DNA of 25,526 nucleotides from an uncultured bacterium (GCA_902779075.1 CACZAK010000043.1:1-25526); one strand, 5' to 3'. Positions 1-9,288 are shown, counted from the stretch's first letter. The notes: generated by a model from the letters alone, not told the origin. Program-made: numbers and translations.

Positions 1-1114
1 GGTCATGACGGTTGTCGGGACGCGTCCCGAGATCATCCGCCTCGCGTGTGTGATGAAGGCGCTGGAGGCGAGTCCGGCGATCGACCACGTGCTCGTCCAT
101 ACGGGACAGAACTACGATTACGAGCTGAACGAGGTGTTCTTCAAGGACCTCGGTCTGCGAAAACCCGACCACTTCCTGAGCGCGGCGGGACGCAACGCCA
201 CGGAGACGGCGGGGAAAATCCTTGAGGCGATCGACCCCGTGTTGGAGACGGTGAAGCCGGACGCGTTTCTCGTCCTGGGCGACACGAACTCGTGTCTCTG
301 CACGATCGCGGCGAAGAAGCGCCATATCCCGATCTTCCACATGGAGGCGGGCAACCGCTGCTTCGACCAGCGCGTTCCCGAGGAGTCGAACCGCAAGATC
401 GTCGATCACATCAGCGACATCAACCTCTGCTACAGCGACATCGCCCGCGAGTACCTGTTGCGCGAGGGCCTGCCGCCGGACCAGGTGATCAAGACAGGCA
501 GCCCGATGTGCGAGGTGCTCGCCGCGCAGATGCCGAAGGTGAAGCGCAGCGCCGCGAAGGTGCTGAAGGCGAACGGCGTCGCGAAGGGGAAGTACTTCGT
601 CGTGAGCGCACACCGCGAGGAGAACATCGCGGAGGAGCGTCATTTCATCGGACTCGTCGAGGCGCTGAACGAGATCGCCGCGACGTACAAGCTGCCGATC
701 ATCGTCTCCACGCACCCGCGTACGCGCAAGATGATCGAGAAGAAGGGCGTGACGTTCGACAAGCTCGTGAGGCTGATGAAGCCGATGGGCCTCACGGAGT
801 ACCTCGCCCTCCAGCTGAACGCGAAGGCTGTGCTGAGCGATTCGGGCACGATCAGCGAGGAGTCGAGCATCCTCGGCTTCCCGGCGCTCAACCTGCGCGA
901 GGCGCATGAGCGTCCGGAGGCGATGGAAGAGGCGGCCGTGATCATGACGGGGCTTTCGAAGGAGCGCATCCTCCAGGGCCTTGCGCAGCTGACGGTGTGC
1001 GGTCCGGTGCGCCACGTGGCGGACTACTCCATGCCGAACGTGGGCGAGAAGGTGGTGAAGATCATCCTCTCCTACACCGACTACATCCGCCGCCGCGTGT
1101 GGATGGAAGTATAA
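1..1114 (+). CDS. wecB: UDP-N-acetylglucosamine 2-epimerase, non-hydrolysing (FnlC/Cap5G-like), 5' partial
   Basis: Epimerises C2 of a UDP-HexNAc sugar in the cytoplasm for surface polysaccharide synthesis. The visible sequence carries family landmarks in order: VGTRPEIIRL at the start, HTGQNYDYELNEVFF, GDTNSCL, HMEAGNRCFD, RVPEESNRKIVDH, SAHREEN, STHPRTR, LSDSGTISEESS and the tail SYTDYIRRRVW. The HMEAGNRCFD block and the TDY..R.VW tail resemble the FnlC/WbjD/Cap5G branch (UDP-L-FucNAc formation) more than plain WecB, so the exact substrate is inferred. An ATG at 5 is preceded by an in-frame Val codon. In relatives a few residues precede this MT(V/I)VGTRPE motif, so the true start is probably just outside the window and the gene is cut. 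It ends in TAA at 1112-1114 and converges on the left-pointing operon. Confidence 0.93.
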   Translation, partial: VMTVVGTRPEIIRLACVMKALEASPAIDHVLVHTGQNYDYELNEVFFKDLGLRKPDHFLSAAGRNATETAGKILEAIDPVLETVKPDAFLVLGDTNSCLCTIAAKKRHIPIFHMEAGNRCFDQRVPEESNRKIVDHISDINLCYSDIAREYLLREGLPPDQVIKTGSPMCEVLAAQMPKVKRSAAKVLKANGVAKGKYFVVSAHREENIAEERHFIGLVEALNEIAATYKLPIIVSTHPRTRKMIEKKGVTFDKLVRLMKPMGLTEYLALQLNAKAVLSDSGTISEESSILGFPALNLREAHERPEAMEEAAVIMTGLSKERILQGLAQLTVCGPVRHVADYSMPNVGEKVVKIILSYTDYIRRRVWMEV

Positions 1115-1117
1115 GAT

Positions 1118-1240
1118 GTGGCAACGACCGGCCACATCGAACATCTGCGCGAATGGTGCGAGGCGAACGGCCGATGCGGAGATGCCGATACTGAAGGCGG
1201 GATGATTGCGCTTCCGTTCAACATCCCCCTCCGCGCCTGA
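1118..1240 (+). other. Possible 40-codon ORF or gene remnant after the epimerase
   Basis: Immediately after the epimerase stop, a GTG at 1118 opens a 40-residue reading frame ending in TGA at 1238-1240 (begins VATTGHIEHLREWCEANG). It has no good Shine-Dalgarno sequence. The composition looks protein-like, and it could be a decayed end of a lost downstream gene in a polysaccharide cluster. I do not recognise the family. The rest of the gap to 1360 holds nothing I can identify: no clear terminator is seen between the two convergent genes. Confidence 0.2.
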
Positions 1241-1360
1241 TTGGACAATCGACTGGAAGGGGATCACAGTCTCATCGTTCGGGGCGGTTTTGGAGAGATC
1301 GCTATCTAGTTGTCGGTCATCTAGCGGAATACGTGAGAAAATCGACCGAGGAGTTTGGGA

Positions 1361-2842
1361 TTACCAGAACACGCGGACGCGCACGCCTTTGACCTTGCGT
1401 TCGGGGATGCGCGGGCGCATGTAGAAGCGTTTCGTGTGCTTTAGGTGGGGGAAGTACGGTTGCACGAGGTGGCCTTCCTCCATTGGAACGATCACGACCG
1501 TTGGCTTGATGCTGGTCTCGGCAAGGCGCTTGAGATCGTCAAAGGAATCCCAGTAGCCCGTCATGTTTTCGTATGGGCGGTTGTACCACGGGAAGGGCCA
1601 CGTATCGGCGGCGGGCAGGGCTACGGCGATGAAGGGTGATTGGTTCGTGGCGGAGGACATTGCGGAGGCGACCGTTTGGGCGAGTCCCTTCACTTCGGGC
1701 GACGCGGCTGCGTAGTTACAGGGATTCGCCGTGGAATCGGGATCGCGGTTCATCCGCACGAGCGCGGGGACGTTGAACGCCAGGAGAAGCGCGGGGAGAA
1801 CTGCGAGAGGAATCCATTTGAAACGGGGTAGCGCCTCTGCCGTGCAGGCGAGTCCAAGTACCGAGGCGAGTACAAGCGGCATCTCGATCTGCACTACGCA
1901 CCACGGCGTCTTGTACGGGATCAGCGAGTAGATGGCGAGCGTGGCAAGCGCGTAGCAGAGCGTGAAGCGGAATGCCCGCGATGTTGTTTTGGACGCTCGA
2001 CGCCATGCGGCAAACGCGCCGCAGGATACCGAGACGAGGAATAAGAAGAGCATACCGGAATTGCCATCATAGAGCCAGCGGAAGTACTGCCACCAGGGAT
2101 GGACGTGCCAGTTCGCGCCCGTTGAGGCCGTCGCATCGCCGGCGGCGCGTCCGAGGTAGGAGAGAGGGGCGGCGATGAAGGCGTTGTAGACGCCGTGGAA
2201 GTCATGTCCGAAATCTGAGTAGAGAATGAATGCGACGATGAGGAAACCGAGGATTGCCAAGATGACATCGCGCGTGCGTGCGCGCACGGCGTCGAATGAC
2301 ATTCGTTTGACGATGAACGGGGTGGTGGCGATGGCGGCTGCGGCAAATGAAATCAGGCATGTCTCCTTCGTGGCGAAGGCGAGTGCGGTTACAGTTCCAA
2401 AGAAAAGAGCCCATGTGCCCGTCTTCCATTTCGTTCCGGGGCAGAGGTAGCCCGTCCCGGCCCAGAACATCATGACGAGAAAACATGCGAGGAGTATTTC
2501 CTGAATGAAGTCGGTGGCGAAGAAGGCGAAGAAGGGGGACGTGCCAAGCAGCACGGCGAACACCAGACCGGGGAAGAAGCTTTTCGTGAGGCGCTTTAGG
2601 GCGAAGAAGCCGAAGACTAGCGCAAGGACCGCGAATACAAGGGGCGTGCAGCGCAGGAGCGTACCGTCGAGCGAGGCGGTTTCGCCATGGCCGGCCGCCC
2701 TCTGGAGGGCGGCGGCGGCGTAATAGAGCGTGGGACCATGGTGGTCCTGCGGCTGGTACGTGTATCGGCCGGTCTCGATGAGGCGTCCCGTGGTGAAGGC
2801 CTGGTTGGCCTCGTCGGGATGGAATGTGCGGTCGAAAACCAT
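1361..2842 (-). CDS. Agl23-like (TIGR03663) multipass membrane protein, GT39-type fold
   Basis: A 493-residue integral membrane protein. Near its N-terminus it has FHPDEANQAF (D10, E11) and then PQDHHGPTLYY (residues 31-41), the hallmark of the flippase-activity-associated Agl23/TIGR03663 group of GT-C-like glycosyltransferases. Many hydrophobic segments follow, for example around residues 65-85, 85-130, 140-175 and 190-215. Members are thought to act on lipid-linked sugars at the membrane; the substrate here is unknown. The ATG shares one base with the TGA of the upstream DUF2723 gene (TGATG), implying translational coupling. Oddly, the protein begins only 9 residues before the acidic motif, whereas relatives normally have a first membrane helix there. 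No alternative start codon was found in the roughly 60 bases upstream that I read in this frame. Confidence 0.75.
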   Translation of the reverse strand: MVFDRTFHPDEANQAFTTGRLIETGRYTYQPQDHHGPTLYYAAAALQRAAGHGETASLDGTLLRCTPLVFAVLALVFGFFALKRLTKSFFPGLVFAVLLGTSPFFAFFATDFIQEILLACFLVMMFWAGTGYLCPGTKWKTGTWALFFGTVTALAFATKETCLISFAAAAIATTPFIVKRMSFDAVRARTRDVILAILGFLIVAFILYSDFGHDFHGVYNAFIAAPLSYLGRAAGDATASTGANWHVHPWWQYFRWLYDGNSGMLFLFLVSVSCGAFAAWRRASKTTSRAFRFTLCYALATLAIYSLIPYKTPWCVVQIEMPLVLASVLGLACTAEALPRFKWIPLAVLPALLLAFNVPALVRMNRDPDSTANPCNYAAASPEVKGLAQTVASAMSSATNQSPFIAVALPAADTWPFPWYNRPYENMTGYWDSFDDLKRLAETSIKPTVVIVPMEEGHLVQPYFPHLKHTKRFYMRPRIPERKVKGVRVRVFW

Positions 2843-5800
2843 CAGGGACGGAGTTTGCGGTAGAGGCTCTTCCAGGGCTCCTGTCCGATTACTGACCTCA
2901 CGCGCGCGGGATCGAGCTGCGCGGCCGTCTGCAAGGCCTCACGCGCCTCCTTTGTGTTGCCGGCCTGGACGCAGACGAGGGCAGCTTGGAGATAGGCGTC
3001 GGGATTCCTCGAGGCGCGCGCGTATTCCAAGTAGCACTTTTGTGCGTCCTCCAGTGCATTGCAGCGGATGAACAGCTCTCCCAGGTGGGCTATATCGTTC
3101 CAGGAAATGCCCTTGCGCCGCTGGAGCGGCTGCAGGAGCTTGCCGAGGACATACGGCGCGTATGTGGTGGAGTCGATCTTCAGGAGCAGTTCCGCCGCCG
3201 TGAAGATGCTAGACGGATTGGCCCTGTCCGCCATGGGCAGCGCTGCGCTTATGGCCTGGACGGCCGCGTCCGGCTTTTCGCACTTGTCTAGGAGGTCGGC
3301 GTACTGGATGAGCGAGTCGAAGTTCGATGCCTCGGGGAATTTCATTAGGGTTTTTACGACCTCAGCACACTCATCCTTCCGTCCGCCCTGGGCGAGCATG
3401 AGCGCAGCGGCGTGCAGTCTTTCATACTTGTTGGCTTCAGGGAACTTCAAGGCGTCCACGATGTTCTTTGCCGCCTGCTGGTAACTGCGGAGACGCTGGA
3501 AGATCATGGCCGAGCGCCAGAGGCGGTCGTAGCTGTTCGCATGTGCTGGGTTGCTCTGGAGCAAGGCGACGGATTGGTATGCGAGCTGCACGCGGCCGAA
3601 GATGAGGTTTGCCTCTGCGTATGCGAGCCTGGCCTCCGCGAGGGCGTCCAGCTCGTTTTCGGAGAGCTTCTTCAGTACCTCGGCGGGGAATGGCGCGCGC
3701 GTGACGTCTGGCTTTTTCCCCTCAGGCATGTGCTTGACGAGAAGGGCGTTCATCGTCGCCATGGCGTCAAGCGCGGCCTGTGCGTGCTTACGTATGTCCT
3801 TCGTCCGGGAGTTGTTGGGGTCTACGCGGTCGGTGTAGCATACCATGTCCAGGATCGCGTCCCACTTGCTGGCCGTGCCGAGGATATCCTGGATATAGCG
3901 GAACGTGGCCTCGGGCGAGGCGGGGTAGAGGGAAACGGCTTCGCGGAAGGCCTGTGCCGCTAGCCCGTTGTACTTCTGGAAGTCGCCGTCGCTGCGTGTC
4001 TTGTAGCGGGAGTCGGAGTAGAGTCCGGCGATGGCAGCGCGGAGCTTGGAGAAGCTCTTCTGCGCGGGGAAGTCACGTCGGAAGGCTGGATCCTTCAGCA
4101 GACGGCGCGTGTACCAGTCCCAGAACTCCATGTCGTTGCGGATGATGGAGTCGTTCAGGGCGTTCTCCTCGGCGTTGATCTTCATGATCAGGCCGTGCGG
4201 CGTGAGGAAGGGGTACATCCACTTGATGACGTAGCTTTCCTCCACGTAGAAGTCGCGACGGAGGCGCTCGTGGTCGAACATCTTCCTGGTGAGGATGCCG
4301 TTGATGTCCATCACGCTCAGCGCGCCCGTGACCTGGACGCGTCCGTTTTCCGTGACCACGCCCTTTGCGGCGCGCTCCTCGGGCGACAAGCTGGTAACGT
4401 ACTCGGAGAACGCGGCGGCGGAATCGTCCTTGGACGGAATCCAGATGTCGTCGCCGTAGAGGTCGCGTTCGACGCTCATGTAGGTGTCGTCGGCGAGGGC
4501 GTTCTGCGTGATGAGGTACACGTCGGGACGCACGTTGGCGGAGTAGATCATGTAGGTGGGGACGAAACGCCCCGGGTCGGTGCCGCCGAAGAAGACGGCC
4601 GACGGTCCCATCTCCTCGGGCCAGAGCGGGTTCGGGAGCGGCTCCTCGTCGGGCGAGAGTTCTTCGCGTATCGCGTTCGCGCCGCGCAGCTGGTAGTTGC
4701 CGAACTGCCAGCCGAAGGTGTGGCCGTTCTGCTCGGCCGAGCCCATGGCGAAGACGAGCTTGTCGTTCGAGTAGTTCTCGTATATCGGGATGAGGGCCGT
4801 GCAGGCCGCGCCGGCGCAGAGGATGGCGAAACAGATGCGCTGCGCGGAGTCGTTGTTGTCGAACAGCTTCTTCACGATGCGGTTCGCCACTACGAGGCCC
4901 ACTACGAGGCCGTATCCGATCCAGAGAGAGAACATGCCGTGCGAGGAGATGAACTTGACCTTCTGGATGAAGCCGTCCTGGATGTCGCCCTTGACATTGG
5001 CGAGGGCGACGAGGAAGAACGACATGATGGCGAAGCAGGAGCCGATTGCGATGAGCCACTGCTGCGTGATGTCGTCCGCGAGGAACCTTACGCGCAGCGG
5101 GGCGTCTGGGTTCTCGGGCAGCACGTCTTTCCCGCGCAGCTGGCGGATGATCACGAGCGTCTGGCGCACGAGCATCGCGCCCACTCCCACGAAGGCCGTG
5201 AGCGCCATGACGAGAAGGAGGTATTTATCGACGCGGCCAGGCACTTCACCAGCGAACAGTTCGGAGAACACGATGACGAGCGCGGCCGTGACCACGTAGA
5301 AGCCCACGGCGATGCTGGCCGCGTGTATCGTGACGAGCTTCTCCTTAGTCTTCACCAGACCCCTCCAGAGGGCAAACGGGATGAGCGCCAGCGCGGCGGC
5401 GACGAGCGTGAACTGCATGCGGAGGTCCTGGAAGTAGAAGCCCATCTGTTTGCAGAACAGGTCGAATCCATCGCTGGTGAAGATGGACGGCATCTTGATG
5501 GCTTCGTACTGTCCGCGCAGGATTGCGTGCTTGAATCCCTCCCATGTGCGCGGATAGCCCCAGTTCATCGGCGGGTTGCGTAGGTCCGAGACGATCGGCA
5601 TGTAGGCGTAGAAGCTCACGCCGAGTTCGGCGAAGAACATCGCCGGGCCGATTGCCCTGCCGTTCGGCAACGCGACGGTGGCGAGGCCGAGAATGACGAA
5701 ATTCCAGATGCAGGGCCAGTAGAACCACCAGGTGGTCGGATGCGTGAGGCCGTTCATCGCGCCCTTGGAGAGGAGGATGAATACGACGAGCTGGACGGAC

Positions 5801-7170
5801 GCGACGGGAACCGCGAAGGCGAGTCCGCGCTTGCGTGGGGTGAGCAGCGAAAGACCCACGAGCAGGGTGATTCCCATGAGCAGCATGAGAGTGGGCTTCA
5901 GCCAGCTGAACGCCTCGCCACGGTATCCGGCGCTCCCCGCGGCCTTTATGCCGGCGGCTACGGACACAGCGATGAAGGCGCAGAAACCGGCGCCCGCGAG
6001 CCATCCCCATACGCGGCGGTCGGAGAGCGGCGCGTCAGCCGGAGCGAACACTGCGCCCAGCGACAGGACGCACGTCGCCGCCAGGAACAGGGCTATCCAG
6101 GCGTACTGCGACGGGGCGAGGAGCGGTGCGAAGTCCGGGTTGGCCCACGTTTCCTTTCCACCTGTGAGAATGGCCAGCAGGATGAGGGCTGCGCCAGCAA
6201 GTCCCGTGCCGACCGCGCCGATGAGTACGACGTCCTGCCGCTGCTTGCGCAAGGCGAGCACTTTTCCGACGATCGGCGCCGCGATAATGAACGCGAAGGC
6301 GAGCCAGAGCAGTATCTCGTTCGGGCAGCTCTGCGTGGACATGACTGGGTCGAACTTGTTGATCACGTCCGCGGCCATCCCCGCCGAGGCGCGCAGCTTG
6401 CTGCCTATCTGCAACACCTGCGCCGTGAGCGCGACGGGAATGAGGATGAGCACGAAGTCGCGGAACAGACGGATGTCCTTGAAGAAGATGATCACGGCGA
6501 GCGGCAGCGCGGCCATGAGCAGCACCTGGTAGTTCGTGAGGCCAAGGCCGAAGATGAACGCCGTAAGCCAGAGGATCTTGTGCGACGGCTGGCGCATCCA
6601 GCGGTAGGAGAGCAGGAACACGGCCATCAGGAAGAGGGCGTTGAGCGAGTAGATCTCCACGATAGTGGACTGCGACCACTCTACCGGCGAGAACGCGAAG
6701 AGGAGCGCGCCGCCGAGGCCGCCCGCAAAGCTCATGAGCGCATGGCGCTGTGCCGCATCCGCAGGAGGGACGCGCCCCGTCGCGTCCGAATCCATTGAGT
6801 CGAGCATGTCGCTCCCGGACCGGCAGATGAGCATTGCGGTGCACCCGGCCGCGAACGCGCCGGCGACGGCGGAGAACAGCGACACTGCCCAGGCGGGCGT
6901 GGGCTGGCCCATGTATGTGACCCATGAGAACACGCGGCAGAAGATCCAGCAGCAGAGCGTCCAGAACGGATAGCCCGGAGGGTGCGGCACGCCGAGGTGG
7001 TCGGCCGCCGTGGCGAGTTCGCCGGAGTCCTCAAGTCCCACCGATGGGCCGAGGGTGAAGAAATACACGAGGAATGATATCGCCGTGGCGCTCCAGAACG
7101 CCGTCCAGTCGATGCGGCGGAAAAATGCGCCGGGCTTCCTCGTTTCCGTTGAGAACAGTTTTTTTAGCAT
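2842..7170 (-). CDS. DUF2723 multipass membrane protein with C-terminal TPR domain
   Basis: A 1442-residue protein. Residues 47-70 carry the DUF2723 signature (EDSGELATAA, then GVPHPPGYPFW) after a first hydrophobic helix (about 27-42). The first 800 or so residues are rich in membrane helices. DUF2723 is related to GT-C protein O-mannosyltransferases (TMEM260 group), so a membrane glycosyltransferase role is likely but the substrate is unknown. A soluble region follows, and from about residue 1080 to the end there are helical TPR-like repeats (for instance around LAYAEANLIFGR, QQAAKNIVDALKF, DAYLQAALVCVQAGN). The ATG at 7170 lies inside the end of holA (7-base overlap), and the stop overlaps the next gene by one base. 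It is the central, largest gene of a left-pointing operon. Confidence 0.85.
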   Translation of the reverse strand: MLKKLFSTETRKPGAFFRRIDWTAFWSATAISFLVYFFTLGPSVGLEDSGELATAADHLGVPHPPGYPFWTLCCWIFCRVFSWVTYMGQPTPAWAVSLFSAVAGAFAAGCTAMLICRSGSDMLDSMDSDATGRVPPADAAQRHALMSFAGGLGGALLFAFSPVEWSQSTIVEIYSLNALFLMAVFLLSYRWMRQPSHKILWLTAFIFGLGLTNYQVLLMAALPLAVIIFFKDIRLFRDFVLILIPVALTAQVLQIGSKLRASAGMAADVINKFDPVMSTQSCPNEILLWLAFAFIIAAPIVGKVLALRKQRQDVVLIGAVGTGLAGAALILLAILTGGKETWANPDFAPLLAPSQYAWIALFLAATCVLSLGAVFAPADAPLSDRRVWGWLAGAGFCAFIAVSVAAGIKAAGSAGYRGEAFSWLKPTLMLLMGITLLVGLSLLTPRKRGLAFAVPVASVQLVVFILLSKGAMNGLTHPTTWWFYWPCIWNFVILGLATVALPNGRAIGPAMFFAELGVSFYAYMPIVSDLRNPPMNWGYPRTWEGFKHAILRGQYEAIKMPSIFTSDGFDLFCKQMGFYFQDLRMQFTLVAAALALIPFALWRGLVKTKEKLVTIHAASIAVGFYVVTAALVIVFSELFAGEVPGRVDKYLLLVMALTAFVGVGAMLVRQTLVIIRQLRGKDVLPENPDAPLRVRFLADDITQQWLIAIGSCFAIMSFFLVALANVKGDIQDGFIQKVKFISSHGMFSLWIGYGLVVGLVVANRIVKKLFDNNDSAQRICFAILCAGAACTALIPIYENYSNDKLVFAMGSAEQNGHTFGWQFGNYQLRGANAIREELSPDEEPLPNPLWPEEMGPSAVFFGGTDPGRFVPTYMIYSANVRPDVYLITQNALADDTYMSVERDLYGDDIWIPSKDDSAAAFSEYVTSLSPEERAAKGVVTENGRVQVTGALSVMDINGILTRKMFDHERLRRDFYVEESYVIKWMYPFLTPHGLIMKINAEENALNDSIIRNDMEFWDWYTRRLLKDPAFRRDFPAQKSFSKLRAAIAGLYSDSRYKTRSDGDFQKYNGLAAQAFREAVSLYPASPEATFRYIQDILGTASKWDAILDMVCYTDRVDPNNSRTKDIRKHAQAALDAMATMNALLVKHMPEGKKPDVTRAPFPAEVLKKLSENELDALAEARLAYAEANLIFGRVQLAYQSVALLQSNPAHANSYDRLWRSAMIFQRLRSYQQAAKNIVDALKFPEANKYERLHAAALMLAQGGRKDECAEVVKTLMKFPEASNFDSLIQYADLLDKCEKPDAAVQAISAALPMADRANPSSIFTAAELLLKIDSTTYAPYVLGKLLQPLQRRKGISWNDIAHLGELFIRCNALEDAQKCYLEYARASRNPDAYLQAALVCVQAGNTKEAREALQTAAQLDPARVRSVIGQEPWKSLYRKLRP

Positions 7171-8276
7171 GGTTGTTTTGTCCTTGGTTTTGAAATGGTG
7201 CGGAGGAGCTCGGAGACGACGAGCGCGTCGCCGGCGTCCGACGAAACTAGTTTCTCTCGCGCGGCGAGCATGCGGTAGCGCGCTACGCGCAGTTCGGTGA
7301 GCGTGAAGGGGATTGCGCGCCGTACTGCGTTCTTGACGGCCCAGGAATTCTTCGCCGTAGTCGGCCCGAAGCCTGCTGCGTCAAGCGCCTCGCGCGCGGC
7401 GGGGGGCATCTTGTCGGACCAGCGGCCCCACTTGTCGAGCCAGCCGTGGTCGAGTGCGTCGCGGCATACGATTGCCTCGCGGAAGTACTTCTCCATGACC
7501 GTGGCGATGAGGATGCCCGCGCCGTCCTTTTCGTACGGGGCGAGCGCCTTGAGGAGCGCGGACGGACTACGCTGGGAGACGGCGTCGTGGATTGCCCAAA
7601 GCTCCGGCTCGTCGCCTCCCACGGACGTGACGGCGGCGACGTCTTCCGTCGTCACCTCGTTGCGCTCCGTGCCTAGGTAGGCCCGCATCTTCTGTAGCTC
7701 GGAGACGATCGTGCGCGTATCGGACCCGACTTTTGCGAGGAACGCCTGGTCTGCGCCCGGAGCGAAGGTGAGCTTCTCGTCGTCCGCGAGGTCAGGCAGG
7801 CGCAGGAGCGCATCCTGCGCGCGGTCCTTGCCCTTGCCGCCGCCGAACTCCACGACGTGCGCAATCGTCTTGAGCCGCTTCGCGAAGATGCTTGCCATGA
7901 GGAGCTTCGTGGCGGTGATAACGAGCACCTGGTTGGAGGGAAGGGGCGAGGCGACGAGGTTTTCGGAAAACTTGTCGAGTGCGGCTTTTACGTCTTCGGA
8001 GAGGCGGCCCCCCACGCCGCCACCCGGAAGGAACGTCACGCCGCGCCACCAGGTGAGTTTCACGGGGTCAAGGAAGGGCGGCGTCTGGATGGAGGCAGTG
8101 CATTCACGCAGGGAGGCAAGCTGCGCGTCCATGTTCTCCGCTTCGCCCGACACCGTCTCGACTGCCGTCGCGCGCAGTTCGGACGGCACGGCCGCCTCGA
8201 TGACGCGATGCGCGGCCGCATCGACGAGGTAGGAGTCCTCGCCGACGAAGAGATGGATGTTGGGGGTTGCAGCCAT
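7164..8276 (-). CDS. holA: DNA polymerase III subunit delta
   Basis: Delta opens the sliding clamp as part of the clamp-loader complex. The 370-residue protein starts MAATPNIHLFVGEDSYLVDAA, matching the usual N-terminal HolA strand-loop that ends in a G-[ED]-[DE]-x-[YF]-L-type motif. It keeps the family layout: an N-terminal AAA-like domain, a middle LAKVGSDTRTIVSELQKMRAYL segment (typical delta lid domain, with 'seL.KL..y') and an all-helical C-terminal third ending in LVVSELLRTISKP. An in-frame start 27 codons further upstream exists, but it would overlap the stop of the kinase gene. The ATG at 8276 sits 16 bases after that stop and gives the family's normal N-terminus. Its stop overlaps the DUF2723 start, so a replication gene is embedded in a sugar-related operon. 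Confidence 0.85.
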   Translation of the reverse strand: MAATPNIHLFVGEDSYLVDAAAHRVIEAAVPSELRATAVETVSGEAENMDAQLASLRECTASIQTPPFLDPVKLTWWRGVTFLPGGGVGGRLSEDVKAALDKFSENLVASPLPSNQVLVITATKLLMASIFAKRLKTIAHVVEFGGGKGKDRAQDALLRLPDLADDEKLTFAPGADQAFLAKVGSDTRTIVSELQKMRAYLGTERNEVTTEDVAAVTSVGGDEPELWAIHDAVSQRSPSALLKALAPYEKDGAGILIATVMEKYFREAIVCRDALDHGWLDKWGRWSDKMPPAAREALDAAGFGPTTAKNSWAVKNAVRRAIPFTLTELRVARYRMLAAREKLVSSDAGDALVVSELLRTISKPRTKQPC

Positions 8277-8292
8277 TGAAAGCCTAGCTATT

Positions 8293-9288
8293 TCAGATGA
8301 TCGTCGGACGGATTGTCGTGCAGCCGATCGCGGCGAGCACCTCAGTGAGGCGCGCATACTGCGCGTCGTCCTCGTAGGTACCCACGATGGCGCCGCCCGA
8401 GCCGGCGAACTTGGCGGAGGCGCCCGCGCCGCGGGCTGTCATCACCATGCGGCGGTTGGCGGCGGCGACGTTGAAGATGCGGTCGCGCAGGTCGAAGTTC
8501 GCGTTGACGAGCTCGGGAAGGGCGTCCTTCCGCCCTGCGACGAGCGCATCGCGACCCTGCTGGGCGATGTCCGCGAATTCCGACATCGCGGCCACGATGT
8601 CCGGCTTCTTCTCCTCAAAGAGGACGCGGAGCTTCTTGTGGTAGGTGCCAGAGATCTCTGCGCGGTTGGGGTCGTATGCCACGTAGAGGTTCGGCAGAAG
8701 CGTCGGGTCGAGCCGTTCGTAGCGCCCGTGTCCCTTGGACTCTACGAGCGCCTTGTCGAAATCCATGAACACGCACCCGCCGTACATCTGGATCACGCGG
8801 TCCTGGAGACCGCACTGGATGCCGAGTTCGTCGCGTTCCGCCTCCAGGCAGAGCGTGGGTGCGTATTCGAGGGGCACCTCCACGCCGTAGAACTGCTGGA
8901 GTGCCTTGAGCATGGCCGTGCAGATTGCGGACGAACCAGAAAGGCCCACGAGGCGGGGAATGTTCGATGTATAGCGAACTGTGAAGTTCTTCTGCGGTAG
9001 GGCGAATCCGTTGTCGCGGCAATATAGGAAGAAGAGCTTGGTGACGGCCTTCAGCAGGCGGATGCCGCCATAGTAGCCGAAGAGCTGGATTTCCTTTAGG
9101 AGGTCGTCAGGCGAGTCGAAGGTTGAGTCATCCACTTCACCCGGCACGAAGCCGAGTTCGGGCGTTTCATACAGCGTCACTTCGGCTGAAAAATCACTGA
9201 AGGCGAACGAAATCGTCTTGCCGAAATAGCCATCGGACGGGTTCCCGAGGAAACCCGCGCGCGCGTAGGATCTGGTGCGTATGAGCAT
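8293..9288 (-). CDS. GHMP-family sugar kinase, glucuronokinase-like
   Basis: A 331-residue GHMP kinase that would phosphorylate a sugar at C1. Its N-terminus reads RSYARAGFLGNPSDGYFGKTISF, which closely resembles plant glucuronokinase. The ATP loop PRLVGLSGSSAI lies at residues 111-122, ERDELGIQCGLQDRV at 151-165 supplies the acidic residue, and the C-terminal glycine motif GAGASAKFAGSGG is present. A glucuronate-1-phosphate product would feed UDP-glucuronate synthesis and fits the neighbouring glycan genes, but the exact sugar is inferred. The start at 9288 is preceded by AAAGGAACG; a longer reading frame to 9420 would run through the promoter and is rejected. It is the first gene of the left-pointing operon, behind a TGGTATAAT promoter. 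Confidence 0.85.
   Translation of the reverse strand: MLIRTRSYARAGFLGNPSDGYFGKTISFAFSDFSAEVTLYETPELGFVPGEVDDSTFDSPDDLLKEIQLFGYYGGIRLLKAVTKLFFLYCRDNGFALPQKNFTVRYTSNIPRLVGLSGSSAICTAMLKALQQFYGVEVPLEYAPTLCLEAERDELGIQCGLQDRVIQMYGGCVFMDFDKALVESKGHGRYERLDPTLLPNLYVAYDPNRAEISGTYHKKLRVLFEEKKPDIVAAMSEFADIAQQGRDALVAGRKDALPELVNANFDLRDRIFNVAAANRRMVMTARGAGASAKFAGSGGAIVGTYEDDAQYARLTEVLAAIGCTTIRPTII

Noticed and set aside
4195..5583. 462-codon plus-strand open frame inside the DUF2723 gene
   Set aside because: Composition dominated by Glu, His, Val and Arg with no motif; the opposite strand carries a coherent membrane protein.
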